Source of the DNA: Annulohypoxylon bovei var. microspora
Taxonomy: Eukaryota; Ascomycota; Sordariomycetes; Xylariales; Hypoxylaceae
Length of the DNA: 64,000 bases
Reading direction: 5' to 3'
Assembly (NCBI GenBank): GCA_022836615.1
Contig: MU405241.1
Coordinates: 1-64,000, forward strand
How positions within the stretch are numbered: position 1 is the first letter of the stretch; the number at the start of each line of letters is the position of its first letter. A program made the position numbers and the translations under genes. Under the pieces are notes generated by a model, which saw only the letters and a list, made by a program, of their open reading frames with translations, had not been told where the DNA came from and did no database searches. Of the stretch, positions 24,322-36,526 are shown one piece after another.

Positions 24322-27281
24322 TCAGTAGTCCACCTGCTGCAAGTATAGGTAGGACGTATCCGCCAAGGCTGGGATATAGGATGAGTCCCCAAAGGGCATA
24401 TCGGATACGGCGAGCTGAGAATCGCCGCTCGAGAAGTATCCGAGATCTCCTATCGTCCCGATTCGGCGCGGTTCTTCCTTTTTGAACGAGTCCCAAAAGG
24501 CTCGGTCGTGAGCTTCGACGGCAATGGTAGTAGTATCGACCATTGCTTCTGATATAGGATATACCTGAGCAGGCGTTTGCTGCTGCCGGAGCGGGTTACT
24601 GTGATACCGCCAGGAGTCGGCGTACGCCTCGGGCTGAGGAGTTGGGTATCCTGCTCCGCTGCTGAACGGACGCCCGCCATCGGGCGCTGGCATGATTGGC
24701 GTGTGGTTTATTGCAGTAAAAGAGCCTGGTGCAGCTTTGTTCGTAGCTTTATTCGCAGCAGGTGTATTAGAAGCATCCGTCAATGCAACGGATACTGCTG
24801 GGTCCGAGGTATCGCCATGGTCATGGTCGTCAGGTCGAAGAACCATGAAATCTTTTAGTTTCTTAGTCATAGGCTTATATTCTTCAAGCGCACCACCAGT
24901 GCCACCTTCGCGAACCCGAGATGTTACCTCGTCCGCCCCTGCGTTTTTCGCAGCGAACCGAAAATAGTCCTGCTTGATCGTGTCGAAATATTTATCCATT
25001 TGCTGCAAGATCGCCACGTATGTACCCGCCATTTTAATCCACATGGACATCTTACGAAGCGTCACGGATGCGAATGCCACGGACCCACGCCTAAACACTT
25101 CAGCTACAGATTCGGGTTGTCGAGTATCTTCGAAATCATAGTCTAACATGTACCTCGCCGTGTCCATTCGGGGGAAGTGTTTGCCATAGAGTCCGACAAA
25201 AGCAGCCGTCCAAATAGCGAAGAGGACGATAGTAGACTGCGGCAATTTATCCTTTCTCTGGCATATATCTATCAAGTCAACGATCTCTCGGGCCGCTTTG
25301 AACATATGCTCCGCGCTGGCTATCCAAAATCCTTCGGGGGGAGAGCCGTATTTATCTTTCGGAAAGGTTGGACTGTCGAGCGGCCCCTCGGGTTGTTCAC
25401 ATCGAATAGGTACGAATGGTACATACTCCCGATGCAGCATGATCAAGCAGACACACCTGAGCATGTGCAATAGCACGTACGCGCTGGAAGCCTGATGGTT
25501 CTCATGCTTGAAATAGTTGGATCGTGAAAAGGTAAATGTGCCTGGCAGTCCCGAATCAAACTCCGCGAGTTTCTCGTTTAGCTTGTAAAATGTGCTGTCT
25601 TTGGTCCATGGCGGGCATTCCCTTTCGGTCTTGTTGAGTCGACCACCATCTGAGCTAAATCTCGATACTTCCCCCCATAGGTCCACTAACTGAATAAATC
25701 GGCTTAGCACACTATCGTCCATGCCGTGCCGTACTTTGTCCTCGAGGAAACCCGTCGGAACTTCCATAGCTAGATCAAATTTATCTTCGGAGCACGGGAG
25801 CTGGATTTGGATATCTTCAGGTCGTACAATAGAGGTTCGTTCCTTGCCGCAAGAGAGCATGCGATCTAAAATGAAGCAACTGAACATCGTCCGCCTCCTG
25901 ACTTCCTTGTCTAATGCAACTTGAGACTGATGACAGGAGTTTCTTCTCTGAAGCTCAATGACTTTGGCATGCGGGTCTCCAGACTCAGGAACATCACCAA
26001 ATCCAAGTCTCAGATATTGCGCCATCCTAATAGCAAGGCCAACATACATCCAAGCTCCAAGCCCTCCAGTCTTAGGTCGCGTTTGGCTCCATTCATACAA
26101 CCCTAGCATAAGTAATGCTGCTACCCTCTCGACAGACGCAACTTTCATCGCAGTTCGGAGTGGGCCTAAAGCCATGGTGAGAACATCGGCATAATATTCA
26201 GACGCGGCAGCAGGATCAAGCTGCGTCTGGACTGGCCGAGTCCTAGCATTGCCAGGTTGGTTATTGCAAATATGGGCGAGATACTTGACTAGGTCCGGGT
26301 GAAAACGTGCGGTAAGAGTTAAAACACCTAACAGCACCAGATTGAGCTCCGAACTAGCCTCTGGTTGAGAGGCCTTGAACTTCCGGCCCAATTTCTCCTT
26401 CATTGTGGGCAGGTGTAAGAAGGGAAGCTCCGGAGCAAAGTGTAGCTTATAGAGATCCAGTACTTGCTCCCACAAGTCTTCTGTTAAGAAAGGTGCAGAC
26501 AGCACTTCTTCGGCGTAAACACTCGCCCTCTGGTTATCTACTTTAGATATATCGTCGATCTTTTTAAGCTTCTTTCTGTCCGAGCCTCCATCGCGTTCTT
26601 GCCTGACTCCCGTAGGCGGTTCGGCTCTCTTCGGGGGGACGGGATCGGGTAGTTTAAAGATACACTCTTTTCCTGTTTTGATGCAGCTATCGCAAGGACT
26701 AGTGCCGCCGGTGTTCTCGCCTGGGGTATGGATATTCGTATTAGCAAATAGTCACGAAAACTGCAAACTAACCACGAATTCTATAAAGGAGCCCTAGATT
26801 CTGCAGAATAGTGGAATTTCCAAGGATGTAATTAGGGGAGACAAGTAGGACCTCAAGGAATTGACATACACTTTATCTTACTCTTCCGGCACCGTGTGCA
26901 GGCGATGCTTGATCGCATCGGAGGACGCATCTTAGGGGGTTTCTTCCCCTCAAGATTACCTGCTACCATTGCTTTTGCCTCGTCATCCCCCAGCCCCCGA
27001 GCAGCGATACTTCCAAGGGCCTCTATTCGTGTTGCGTCGGTATTCAGAAGTTGCTGACCCGGAGGTACCGGTGGAGTCGGGGGTCTAAGGCCACTATCCG
27101 GGGGAGAGTAGGTCTTGTCGAATTTCCTCTGGGGAGTGGCCTGATAGTGTGCTATATTTGAATTTGCATCGGCGTCCGACCGATCAGGAGGGGAAAGTAT
27201 CGACTGGATGCGGATTGGAGTAGAAATTGTGGCGGCTGGGTCTAGGGTAGACCCGGAAGACTTAGAGGAGGTACAGGCTGC
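24322..27281 (-). CDS. Zn2Cys6 transcription factor with fungal-specific regulatory domain (5' end unresolved)
   Basis: Binuclear zinc cluster activator. The cluster is split by a 149 bp intron (26869-26721, GTATGT): ACTRCRKSKIK-C upstream, then ENTGGTSPCDSCIKTGKEC. This gives C-x2-C-x6-C-x8-C-x2-C-x6-C, with all six Cys present. A basic linker (PPKRAEPP...KKLKK) follows, then the fungal_trans domain (LNLVLLGVLTLTARFHPDLV, AALLMLGLYEWSQTRP, GLAIRMAQYLRLG). The stop is at 24322. The conservative start is ATG 26969 (832 residues). The frame stays open and protein-like up to 27281, where TAG/GC looks like a 3' splice site, so a further 5' exon probably exists (936 residues visible). Regulated pathway unknown; no biosynthetic cluster adjoins it. 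Confidence 0.85.
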
Positions 27282-30200
27282 CTAGCAGGCCTTTTCGAGA
27301 TAACTCGCAGGGCGGATTATGCCGCGCTATCAAATATGATACTTCGAAGAGGGATAAGATCGAGGGGGGATGACAGCGTTCGTATTTCCAAGGGAGCTAA
27401 TGTCTGAGTAACGAACGACCCAGGCGTTTGTGCTCCAGAGACAGCTTCTGGATCGCCTTTCGATGATCTTGAATGGTTAGACGCGATTCCCGGCAATGTG
27501 CTACAGCGTCGAGGAGCTGCGACTAGCCGCTAATGGCGCGACTCGTCGACTACGGCTGTAATTTTGGAGATCGTAGTTATAGTTGAGACTTCTTGAAATT
27601 GTCTTAATCTTTGGAATGTAGTAGAGTAGCTTCGTCTTTTAGGGCGAATACAACATTTAGCAATACTAGTACGGGTAACAAATTGGTTATGTGGTCATGG
27701 GCAAGAAAGCAATCTAGAGATAGTGCCGACGACACGGATTGACAACATGAGTTGGAAATAGGTCGAGTAGACTGCGGTCGTACTAATGTTTGGAATGTGG
27801 AATATCATGGATGGATGAACAAAAAGCCCAAGCGCACAACGCCTCGCGAATATGGATTTGACATTGGTGGATGAGGATAGTTGGGATGGGTTACAATGAG
27901 GTTACAATGAGCACTGGAGGAAGGGAAGAAGCTCTTCGTTGGCGGGTAAAGCCAGTCTAGAAGACCACCTGAGAGAGACCAGGGTTAAGTTCCCCGGACG
28001 CGGACGGGTCGGGTAGAGACCAATCTACATGAGCTAACAAAGTTGGATGGTGGACGAGGATCGGCTTCTTCGAATAGACGGCCAATGAATAAGCGGCTTA
28101 GGCCTGATCGAAAGCGCCCATCTAGCGCACAGGCCGCGGTTGCTGGCCCCCGACAGGCTCATATGCACGTCGCAGCGGGGATGGGGGGTTCCCTAAAAAA
28201 ATAAAAAATAAAAAAAGAGACCGGTGCAGATTTCGCTGTTGATGATTTGACCATACTGCGGGTTGGTGATAGCAATCCTACAAGAACAAGGCTGCGGACG
28301 CAGGGAGGCGTTATGAGTTACGCCATCTACAGCAGCTCATAATGCTGCAGAATAATTAAAAGCAAACGTCGTGGATCGTGAAACCCTATAGCAAGCCGTT
28401 GCTAGGAAGACCTTGGTGGTAAGGTTGTGTTAACCTTTTGACATGCCCACGGGCCGATGGCTCAGATGTTACCCATCCGTCAACGCAGAGACGTATCTTT
28501 CGCATGTAGACTGTTTCCCTATTCGCCAGGAACAATATTCGCCCCGTTTCCTTACTTTCGGATGACCAAAGGGGAACCAGATAAACTGAACTCCTGAGGT
28601 AATAGGTCATTGTAAAGGCTATACTCTGACCACCAGTGTCCATTGTTCCAAGTTTGTTGGTAAGCCGGAACATGGTAGTGACAGGATATCTAGGTAGGTA
28701 TATGCCGAGTTGGCTCGATAGCCTGCTTAAAATATGTCCCAATGTCCCAACATTGCGTTCTTATTTTGGAATTGGATATCAGTCCATCATTTGCAATTTG
28801 TAAGTCTGAAAGTGGCAGGCTGCAACGTTCCTCGGAACACACTGGAATCCCGGACCAATCACCGGCGCCTGCATCCGCGACCCGTGGGGGGGGCCGGTTT
28901 GGTGTTAGGCGGCGGAATGTGATCTCCTTTATGATTTATCAACCCGAGAAATTGGTACTCGAGGGAAATTGTGTGAAGATATTAGCGACCTTATTTTTTC
29001 CTTTTAAAACAGATTTGGTCGGTCCGACCCGACCCTCAAAAGCATGATAGTTGGCTTTGTAACCATGTCTTCTAACTGCCGACGTAGGGCATCTTGATGT
29101 TGAACCTTCGATTATGACGAGCTTCCTTTTCCGCCCCCGATCTGCATAATCACTGCACGGGTTGGCTTTAGGTGAGGATGTAAATCTCATCTCGTATCTT
29201 GGTTCCGATTTGGTTTGAGACCGGGTACCAAGGTAGCGAGGATCTGTTGCTCTAAAGCTTAGAGGCGGCCAATATTCTATGGCCACAGACAATTGTCTCG
29301 AAATATGTATTTTCTCTTCAGTAACGAGAATGTTCGTCTGAGGCCGCTTCGGGCCGCCTTCTCTTGGTAGTGTATGACCAAGAGACTGCGGTCGTGATCA
29401 ATAGTAGCTAGCCACCTGAAAAGCCTTTCGTTGCCACCGACTTAGTATGATGATTTTGGCGATATGCATGACGGTGGCTAAACAGGCTAAGAATTGTCAA
29501 GGGTTTATTGTTGCTGCTTGTGGTCACCAACAAATTTTATTCCGCATTCATTACCGGCTGGGCGGATGTTGGACAGTTTTTCGTGATACCAACGCCTTGT
29601 TGGAGAGGTAGAAAAGGTGGAGGACTTTTTGACTCCGCCTGTTTCCTTTCCCCTCTGCCCCTCCGACCCCCACTTAGGAATCATAAGTTGGTGGTAGTTG
29701 CCCCTCATCTCGTAGATAATTGAGGCATTACATATTAAGGTACCTGATTATACCTACATATGTAAGTATATTATGTACATAAACATGAACGTGAGCTATT
29801 TATACACTACATACGTATGCATATGTTTACATATCTAAATGTACTTGCATACATCTACACGTGTACTACCTTTACATTTGTACCTAGGTACGTATGACCG
29901 GCCTGGAAAATGCTCGGCAGCTGCCAAGGGAGGTGACTAGGTACCTATGTACCTAAATACCTAGATACTTCCAGTTTTGGAGTGATGTCCTCCTCTTTTA
30001 GCTCAGCACTTCTTTTAGAGCAAGCAAGGGTCAGTGTGGCGATCACATTTGAACCACCCAATGACGTCGCCCGTGAGGCCTCTCGAACAAAGCAAGTTCC
30101 AGCCTTGTAACCCACACGGCGCTTGTCATTAAGCGCTCTAAAGCTGTTTCACTTGACCACCCAAATAATACAGATAATAGGGTATTTGAAGTATTTTAGG

Positions 30201-30458
30201 TAGTGAATCATGTGCCATTGTGTACAATTTACAGTCACTAGGTAGTTTATCGCCAATCTTTCAAGTTATTCCTGTTCGCCGCGCTAGAGTGCCTGCGTAT
30301 CACCACTCTTTCCAAGGGATATATGCCAAGACGCCTGTATCTTGTTGAAACTTGGAACACATGACACAATAATCACCCAAATACCAAGTCGTTCGCTACT
30401 TATTAATACTTTCCTAAGAATCAATTCCTTCTCCTTATCTCATCGTGGTTTAGAAAAG
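27282..30458. other. Spacer between C6 factor and spartin-like gene
   Basis: 3.2 kb between divergent genes. 27282-27900 probably contains the missing 5' exon and long leader of the C6 factor. An A/AT run lies at 28194-28217. 29735-29970 is a TAC/GTA-rich tract. No other gene was recognised. Confidence 0.55.
29735..29970. repeat. Low-complexity TACCTA/TACATA-rich tract
   Basis: Dense irregular repeats of TACCT, TACAT and their complements, including ACTAGGTACCTATGTACCTA near 29937. Shorter versions occur at 32558-32578, 35481-35505 and 42093-42110, so the word is a genome-wide spacer feature rather than a single locus. Confidence 0.7.
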
Positions 30459-32154
30459 ATGGCGTCTGGACATAATGTAAGTTGGCGCGCTTCGCATCTA
30501 CAATGTAATGCGACGCTATTATAAAGTCTGCCATGCTGACCTCGCGCTACCAACAGGACCCCAAATTATTATATGCCATCCCGGGTGTCTCGGCCTACCA
30601 CCTCGCCTATGGCAAGGAAGAACTGCTCACGCCTGCTGGGCCACAGACACTGTCGTTGTTGATGGTCCCAACATCCTCTCCCTATGCCGATCCAGCGCTC
30701 GATAATCAAGATGCGCCACCCGAAGATTTCTATCTCCATCTCCATCTACCGCCAGAATTAGACATTCCCCTACCGGCGACTACCCAGATCTATCACCAAC
30801 CACCTAGAAGTTATCTCATCCCCAGATGGGACCTTGGTCCTGATAGCGGCGCCTTCACGCGCATCGAATTCCCCCCAGTCGGCAGTCGTAAGGGTCTCCA
30901 GGAAGATGTGGATACTTTTGAAACCATCTTGGCACAATGCACAGCATTTCTCGAAAGAGCGCCTCCACCAAAGACTTCGCGGAAGGAAAAGGAGAGGGAG
31001 AAGTCATCCTCGCCAACATCACCACGTTCTACAAAATCATCGCCAACCATGTCAAAATCCAAGCTCGCGTCATCAGAGAAACTTCCAGCCTATAACCCTG
31101 CTACATATAAAGCCGGTGAGGGTTACGTGAAAGGCAGCCAAAGCTCCCAGCGAGGTGGCCAGATTGTGTTAATAGACGAAGAAGATGGAAGCGTCATAGG
31201 GGAGTTATCGGAGGGATACCAAGTTGTCGACTCTGACGTGAAGCCGGGTTCTAAAGGTATGAATGAATTAACCCTCTCTAGGCTTCGAAACGCCCAAGAA
31301 AACTAAATATAATAGCAGATCCTGTTGAGATTACTCTTCCCGAAGAAGGCAAAACCCAACTCGCGGTCGTCCCGGCATCACCAGAGACTCTGGAAATAGA
31401 GATGCACCCGGCCTACCAGAAATCATTTATCGTATCGAAAGCAGCGTACGCTTCCCGGCTGATTATCACTACTTCAGACTTCGTATCAAATGCTATGGCG
31501 AGCGGGTCAGACAGCTTTGTCAAAAAGACGAAGCCCGGAGGCGAAGCTGTAACCTTCACGCCAGCAACGCATGATCGCGTCCGCCGAATAGGGAAGTTTT
31601 CGGGCGGTGTAGCTGACCTATCGTCGAAAACGGTAGGACAGGTCTCCAAGTTGGCCCAGAATGTAGGAGCAACCATATCAGGGCGTGGTCCTAAAGAAGG
31701 GAAAAGGGGCTTTGGACCGGATGGGAAACCACTGGAGACGTTCAAGCCCGGCCTGTTGAACAAGAGTCTGATGGCTTTCACGACTGTTGCAGATGGAATA
31801 GACCACGCAGCACGCAATCTTTTAACTTCGGCATCCTCATCTGCGACAAGTATGGTTACTCACAAATGGGGTGAAGAAGCGGGAGAGATATCGAAGCACC
31901 TTGGTGGAAGTGTCAAGAATGTTGGCCTGGTCTATATTGATGTTACAGGCGTCTCTCGAAAAGCTGTCATTAAGGCTGTTGGAAAGGGTATGGTCGTTGG
32001 AAAAGTAAAAGGAGGAGGTGAAATTATCGTGGGAGACAATACCTATGACGATATGCCGGGAAAGGGGCCCAGCGGCTCTAGAACTAATTCGATGCCAGAT
32101 TCTGCAAGCAATGGGATCAGCGGTGCGTCGGACAGTAAGGCACGAAAACGCTAA
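30459..32154 (+). CDS. Spartin-like protein with senescence domain
   Basis: Homologue of plant senescence/dehydration proteins and animal spartin (SPG20), which act at lipid droplets and endosomes; the fungal role is not established. Three exons: 30459-30476 (18 nt), 30557-31256 and 31319-32154, with introns of 80 bp (GTAAGT, branch TGCTGAC) and 62 bp (GTATGA). The product is 517 residues. The N-terminal part has the conserved opening LLYAIPGVSAYHLAYG. A Ser/Lys-rich linker covers about 150-190. The senescence domain fills the C-terminal half, glycine-rich and hydrophobic (LLNKSLMAFTTVADGIDHAA, GLVYIDVTGVSRKAVIKAVG). Splicing both introns gives one continuous frame. It ends KARKR. Confidence 0.85.
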
Positions 32155-32825
32155 CAGTTCATGATCTAAGACTTTATATCAATTAATAGAAATTGTACGA
32201 CTGTTATTATGACATGGAAATAGATAAAATTTGAAAGTAAAGGATCAAATAAGGTGCAAGCTTATGTAAGGTACCTACGTAGTCATGATGATCCTTTTAG
32301 TAACAAACGGTAGAGGTCACGTGATGTTTGCTTTACGCATGACGCGATTAGAGTGAAGCAGTCGCGACGTTGAAGTCAAAAAGCGCCACAAAAATAATCT
32401 CAGAAGGCGAAGCTCAACCATTATTTTGTAATGCAGTACTAAGTTAAAGTTCTTTTCACATGATTAACTTTTACATCTTTAATTTTCTCAAATGGAAAAA
32501 TGTTCAACATTTCAAGTTGATCTATATTCAAAAATAATAAAACACATAAATTTAAAGGGTACACACTAGGTACCTAGCTTCGCTCCTTTTTAGTCACCTT
32601 CGATCCGCCACTTGATGTCCACAATACATAGGACAACTCAGTGTTTTTGTCCATTCAGATGTGTCGCTACGAATGTCTTGGTTCCATCATTCTTTTGATT
32701 CAAGATATCGGCGATAAGATCCGGTCTAAGAAGCCTCCACATGTCTTGCAAGGGTTGGGCTCCCACTCCTGAGCAATCCTACTACGGACCTGACTCTAAC
32801 AACATTATAGCTCGTCAGCTCCACA
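32155..32825. other. Spacer, spartin-like 3' end and GCP4 promoter
   Basis: 671 bp between two plus-strand genes. It contains ACTAGGTACCTAGC-type words at about 32565-32580 and nothing else I can name. Confidence 0.55.
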
Positions 32826-35236
32826 ATGCTCCATGAGATCTTGCTCTCCCTATCGGGGCACCCATCGCCTCTACTCAGGAACAACTATACGGACCCCAAG
32901 GCACAGTCCATCATCTCGCCACCCGAGAGAGAACTGTTGAAAACAGCTGGACATCTAAGTGACCTTCATTGCAAGCTTATAAGCTATACTGCACAGATTA
33001 GTGCATCCCATCCTTCTATAATATGTCGTGCAGTATCAACCGCTATAAATTCTCTCTACCTGAACGCGTTTCAGAGGAAGGTGTTAGAAGTGGAGGATAG
33101 TATCCTTCGTAAGGATGCTTCCCTCGTTGGCGCCTATAATATTGTACCCCTGACCGCGGTTATTGGCGAATTCTCGGGTTGGACTCGCCGAATGGAATGG
33201 CTTTGGGATCTGATACAATTCATCGATAAGCAGAACGAGGGTTCACCATGTCGGGCAGCGCAGCTCATCAACAGATTGCGTGCTGAGCTTCAGACTGGCT
33301 ATGCTGACATCGGGGAAACCGCACTTAGTCTTGGTAGGGTCGCCGAAACTGCATGGCTCAAGCAGGTCTCAGCTTGGGTGCTCTATGGTAAGATACCTGC
33401 ATTTGGTGATGTGGATTTCTTCATCCAGAAGAATGAGGATGACGAACTAGTAAGGGCCTTCATCCACCTTGTATCTAATAAGGATATCGTCACTAATGAA
33501 GCCAGGGGTATTCGATTAACCACAGCTTACTTCCGTCATTTGTAACATCATCCACGGCCTCATCGATGTTATTTATTGGAACATCCTTGAACCGAGTGAA
33601 AACGAGGAGTAGCATAGAGTCAAGCAATAGTGGACTTGACCATCTCTCATCCCAACTTCAGACCCTTGCAGAATTATCATCTCCTATCAATAGTGTAGCG
33701 TTTTCAAGGGCTATCACATCAATCCGGCTTACGTTGTCTCGGACGACCTTACAAAAGCTCTTACCGTTAACTAAGGTTCTCGAAATGTTAAATCTCTTCC
33801 GCGATTTCTTCCTAATCGGCCGAGGTGAATTTGCCATGGCTCTCACGCAGCAAGCTGACGAGGTAATTCGCAGCCGCTGGCGACGTGCCGACAACCTCGC
33901 TTATGAGAAGCGGCATGGGCTTAGTAATGTGGTAGTCAAAGAAGGCGAGGTCGCCGTGGTTCTTACCAAAACCTGGGCTTTATTAAGCTCGATGCAGGGT
34001 CAACACGCAGACGAAGATGAAGGGCTTGAAATAGCACGGGATCTACTGCGGCTGAATCTATTCAAGACCAAAGCACCAACACCTAAAAAGCCCAAGGCTA
34101 GTGCAAAAAATGAGCAGCCTGGTACCATCGCAAACACTCCGTTTCGAAATCTACTTTTCTCCGTCCCGGTCGTCCTTACATCGCAGTTTCCGCCACCTCT
34201 GGACTTATTCTTGACTGAATCCGATGTACAGACCTATACCTCCATTAATTCATACCTTCTATCCATTCGCCGTTCCCACCTCCATCTCACAGACCTGTGG
34301 AAAATAACGTCCCTCCGGCGCCACCACCCACCTCCTCCTAGACCTCCTTATAGTACTACGAAAGGTGGTATCGCAAGGACGGGGGTCCTTCGCGAGCGCT
34401 GGTCCGCTCGTTCTTCTGCAATGCGGGGCACCTGGAGCACAAGTAGTGCCGCCATATTCTTCTTGGCCGAAACCGAAACGTATCTGCAAGTTGAAGTCGT
34501 AGCAGGCCTCTGGGACGATTTTCTCGGTTGGTTGACGGGGAAAAGCGAGCATAACGGGCATTACAGTACTCTGTCACACAACAACCGCTCTAGCGATGCC
34601 AACGATACCCCTAATGAAGACGATGCTAGTTCCGCTCAGGACAAGTCTACTCATTCGTCGAAACCAAAGGAGTCACAGACTCAAAATTCTAGCACTCCGC
34701 ACCACGACCCACAGACACTCGCCACGGCCCATCGTCTGTACCTCCGGACGCTCTCCCGGCGCCTCCTCCTAACACAACCCTCCTTCACGGACGCCCTGTA
34801 CGACCTCCTCGTCCACATCGACCACCTGGTCGCGCTTGTCCACCGCCTACACGGGATCTGGACGTCCATGGACCTCGAGGCCGACGAGGGTGTCGTGGAC
34901 GCGTTCTCGGACCTAAGCGCCGAGGAGAAGGACGTAAGGGGAAACATCCGCGATATCGAAAGCCTAGTTAAGAGCGGTATCGAGAACGTCATCGCTACGC
35001 TAAGGGGCTTGAGCATGGACTCGGCATTCATGGCTGAGCTCGAAGACGGGGGCAGAGGCGGGGACGACGAGGATGATGGCGTGGGCGTGGGTGATGAGAT
35101 GCTCGGCGAGGGCGAGGGGTATGTCCCGCGAAGGACGGGCGGGATTGATAGACTACTGATGAAACTCGATTTTGGGGGCTGGTTCGATGCTGGGAAGACG
35201 GTGGCTGGTGGGGATGATGATGATGATGGGTTTTGA
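32826..35236 (+). CDS. GCP4: Gamma-tubulin complex component 4 (GCP4)
   Basis: Spc97/Spc98-family subunit of the gamma-tubulin ring complex that nucleates microtubules at spindle pole bodies. Two exons: 32826-33449 and 33506-35236, with a 56 bp intron (GTAAGG, branch ACTAAT). The product is 784 residues. It begins MLHEILLSLSGHPSPLL, the usual GCP4 N-terminus. GRIP1 features include LTAVIGEFSGWTRRMEWLW and AWVLYGKIPAFGDVDFFI. The acceptor was chosen because it alone gives GYSINHSLLPSFVTSSTASS, followed by MLFIGTSLNRVK, the conserved junction. The GRIP2 region carries RNLLFSVPVVLTSQFPPPLDL and a proline insert. The tail ends with an Asp run encoded by a GAT repeat. Confidence 0.93.
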
Positions 35237-36526
35237 TGAACAATGGACTTGAGATACTAGACGAGGAGTAGTGAAATGAAATAGTAAATTGTACGATGTT
35301 CTAGTGACAACGTTTACAACCTGGGAATGTTCTGAATCTGAGTAAGTTGATTATATGCCCTAAGGACTAATATACAAGGTCTACATGAGATTGAAGGCTA
35401 CGTAGGTGAAGCGTATACCCAATATGCGTTATATGTTCCCTATCAAGACGATTCATTTAGTGGCTTTTCTCAAGATAACTAGGTACTCTAGGAGATACCT
35501 AACTTGACGAGAGACATATTATCTGGACTTTGATTTATATATAATAAAAAATAGTATTTAATATACCTAGGCTATTCAATTAATAATGAAGATATCATAA
35601 AAGAGAAAAACAGATAATAGTATATAGATAAATCTTCGGTTCTCGCAAGGAATAGTAGCTTGTCTTGAGTAGATTGGAAACGGATCTCAGAAGGAACGTA
35701 CAAGTGCGTTATGCTACCAAATATCAACAAAGATTCAAGTGAAATCAAATCCAGAATTGTCAGGTAAAAATGCCTTAGGTAGTATGTGTATATGTGTATG
35801 TAGGTATGTATGTACAATTGTATTCTCCATTCATATCATTCTGCTGCTGAAGAGACAGTCATAGCCGCGTCCCAGTTGATACAAACGGAAGATGATGAAC
35901 GATGCTAGTCCTATGTATATATAAAAATATGTTTCTCGCGGCGAGGACCACGATTGATTGATGATGACAGTGATAAAATCAAAATTATAACAGACTTGTA
36001 CACCCCCGCAAACCCATGCGCCGGTCGATGCCCCCGATGGCCCATGTGCCGGGATCCCAAAGACAAAAGGAACAAGATATATACAAGCCAGTCCAATGTA
36101 AAGCAAGTATGCATGCGCCGTTGCCAATTGCCATTGCCGCTGCCGCCCAATGCGATGCATACCTCAGATGATGTAATAATATATACTATAATTGATGCCC
36201 AAACGCCGTTCGAAAAAAAGGGACGACGTTAGGTCGAAATATGTTGACCAGAACGAGAGAATCGAATTGTAGTAAACAGCAAGAAAATGTGTAAGATGAG
36301 GGAATAAAGACAGTATAGATGAAGCATAACTTTTGGTAACATGCGATGAGACGCTCCTTCGTCAATCATCAATCGTGATTCGATATTTTCTCTTTTCTCC
36401 TTCAACCCGTAAGCTGAAAATACGGTGCCGTGTGAAAAGAAGGTGATCGCCCTCAGGGGTATATCGTCCGAGGTGCCGTAGTCATTAAGATGGTGCATCG
36501 ACCGAGATTATGTCGTCAATCGGGTT
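35237..36526. other. Convergent spacer after GCP4
   Basis: 1.29 kb of AT-rich DNA between two 3' ends, with TGTATGTAGG-type repeats near 35780-35815. No gene seen. Confidence 0.6.

Noticed and set aside
33450..33545. Reading GCP4 exon 1 on to the stop at 33545
   Set aside because: This would end the protein at 239 residues. Splicing GTAAGG to the AG at 33504-33505 joins two conserved GCP4 blocks in frame.
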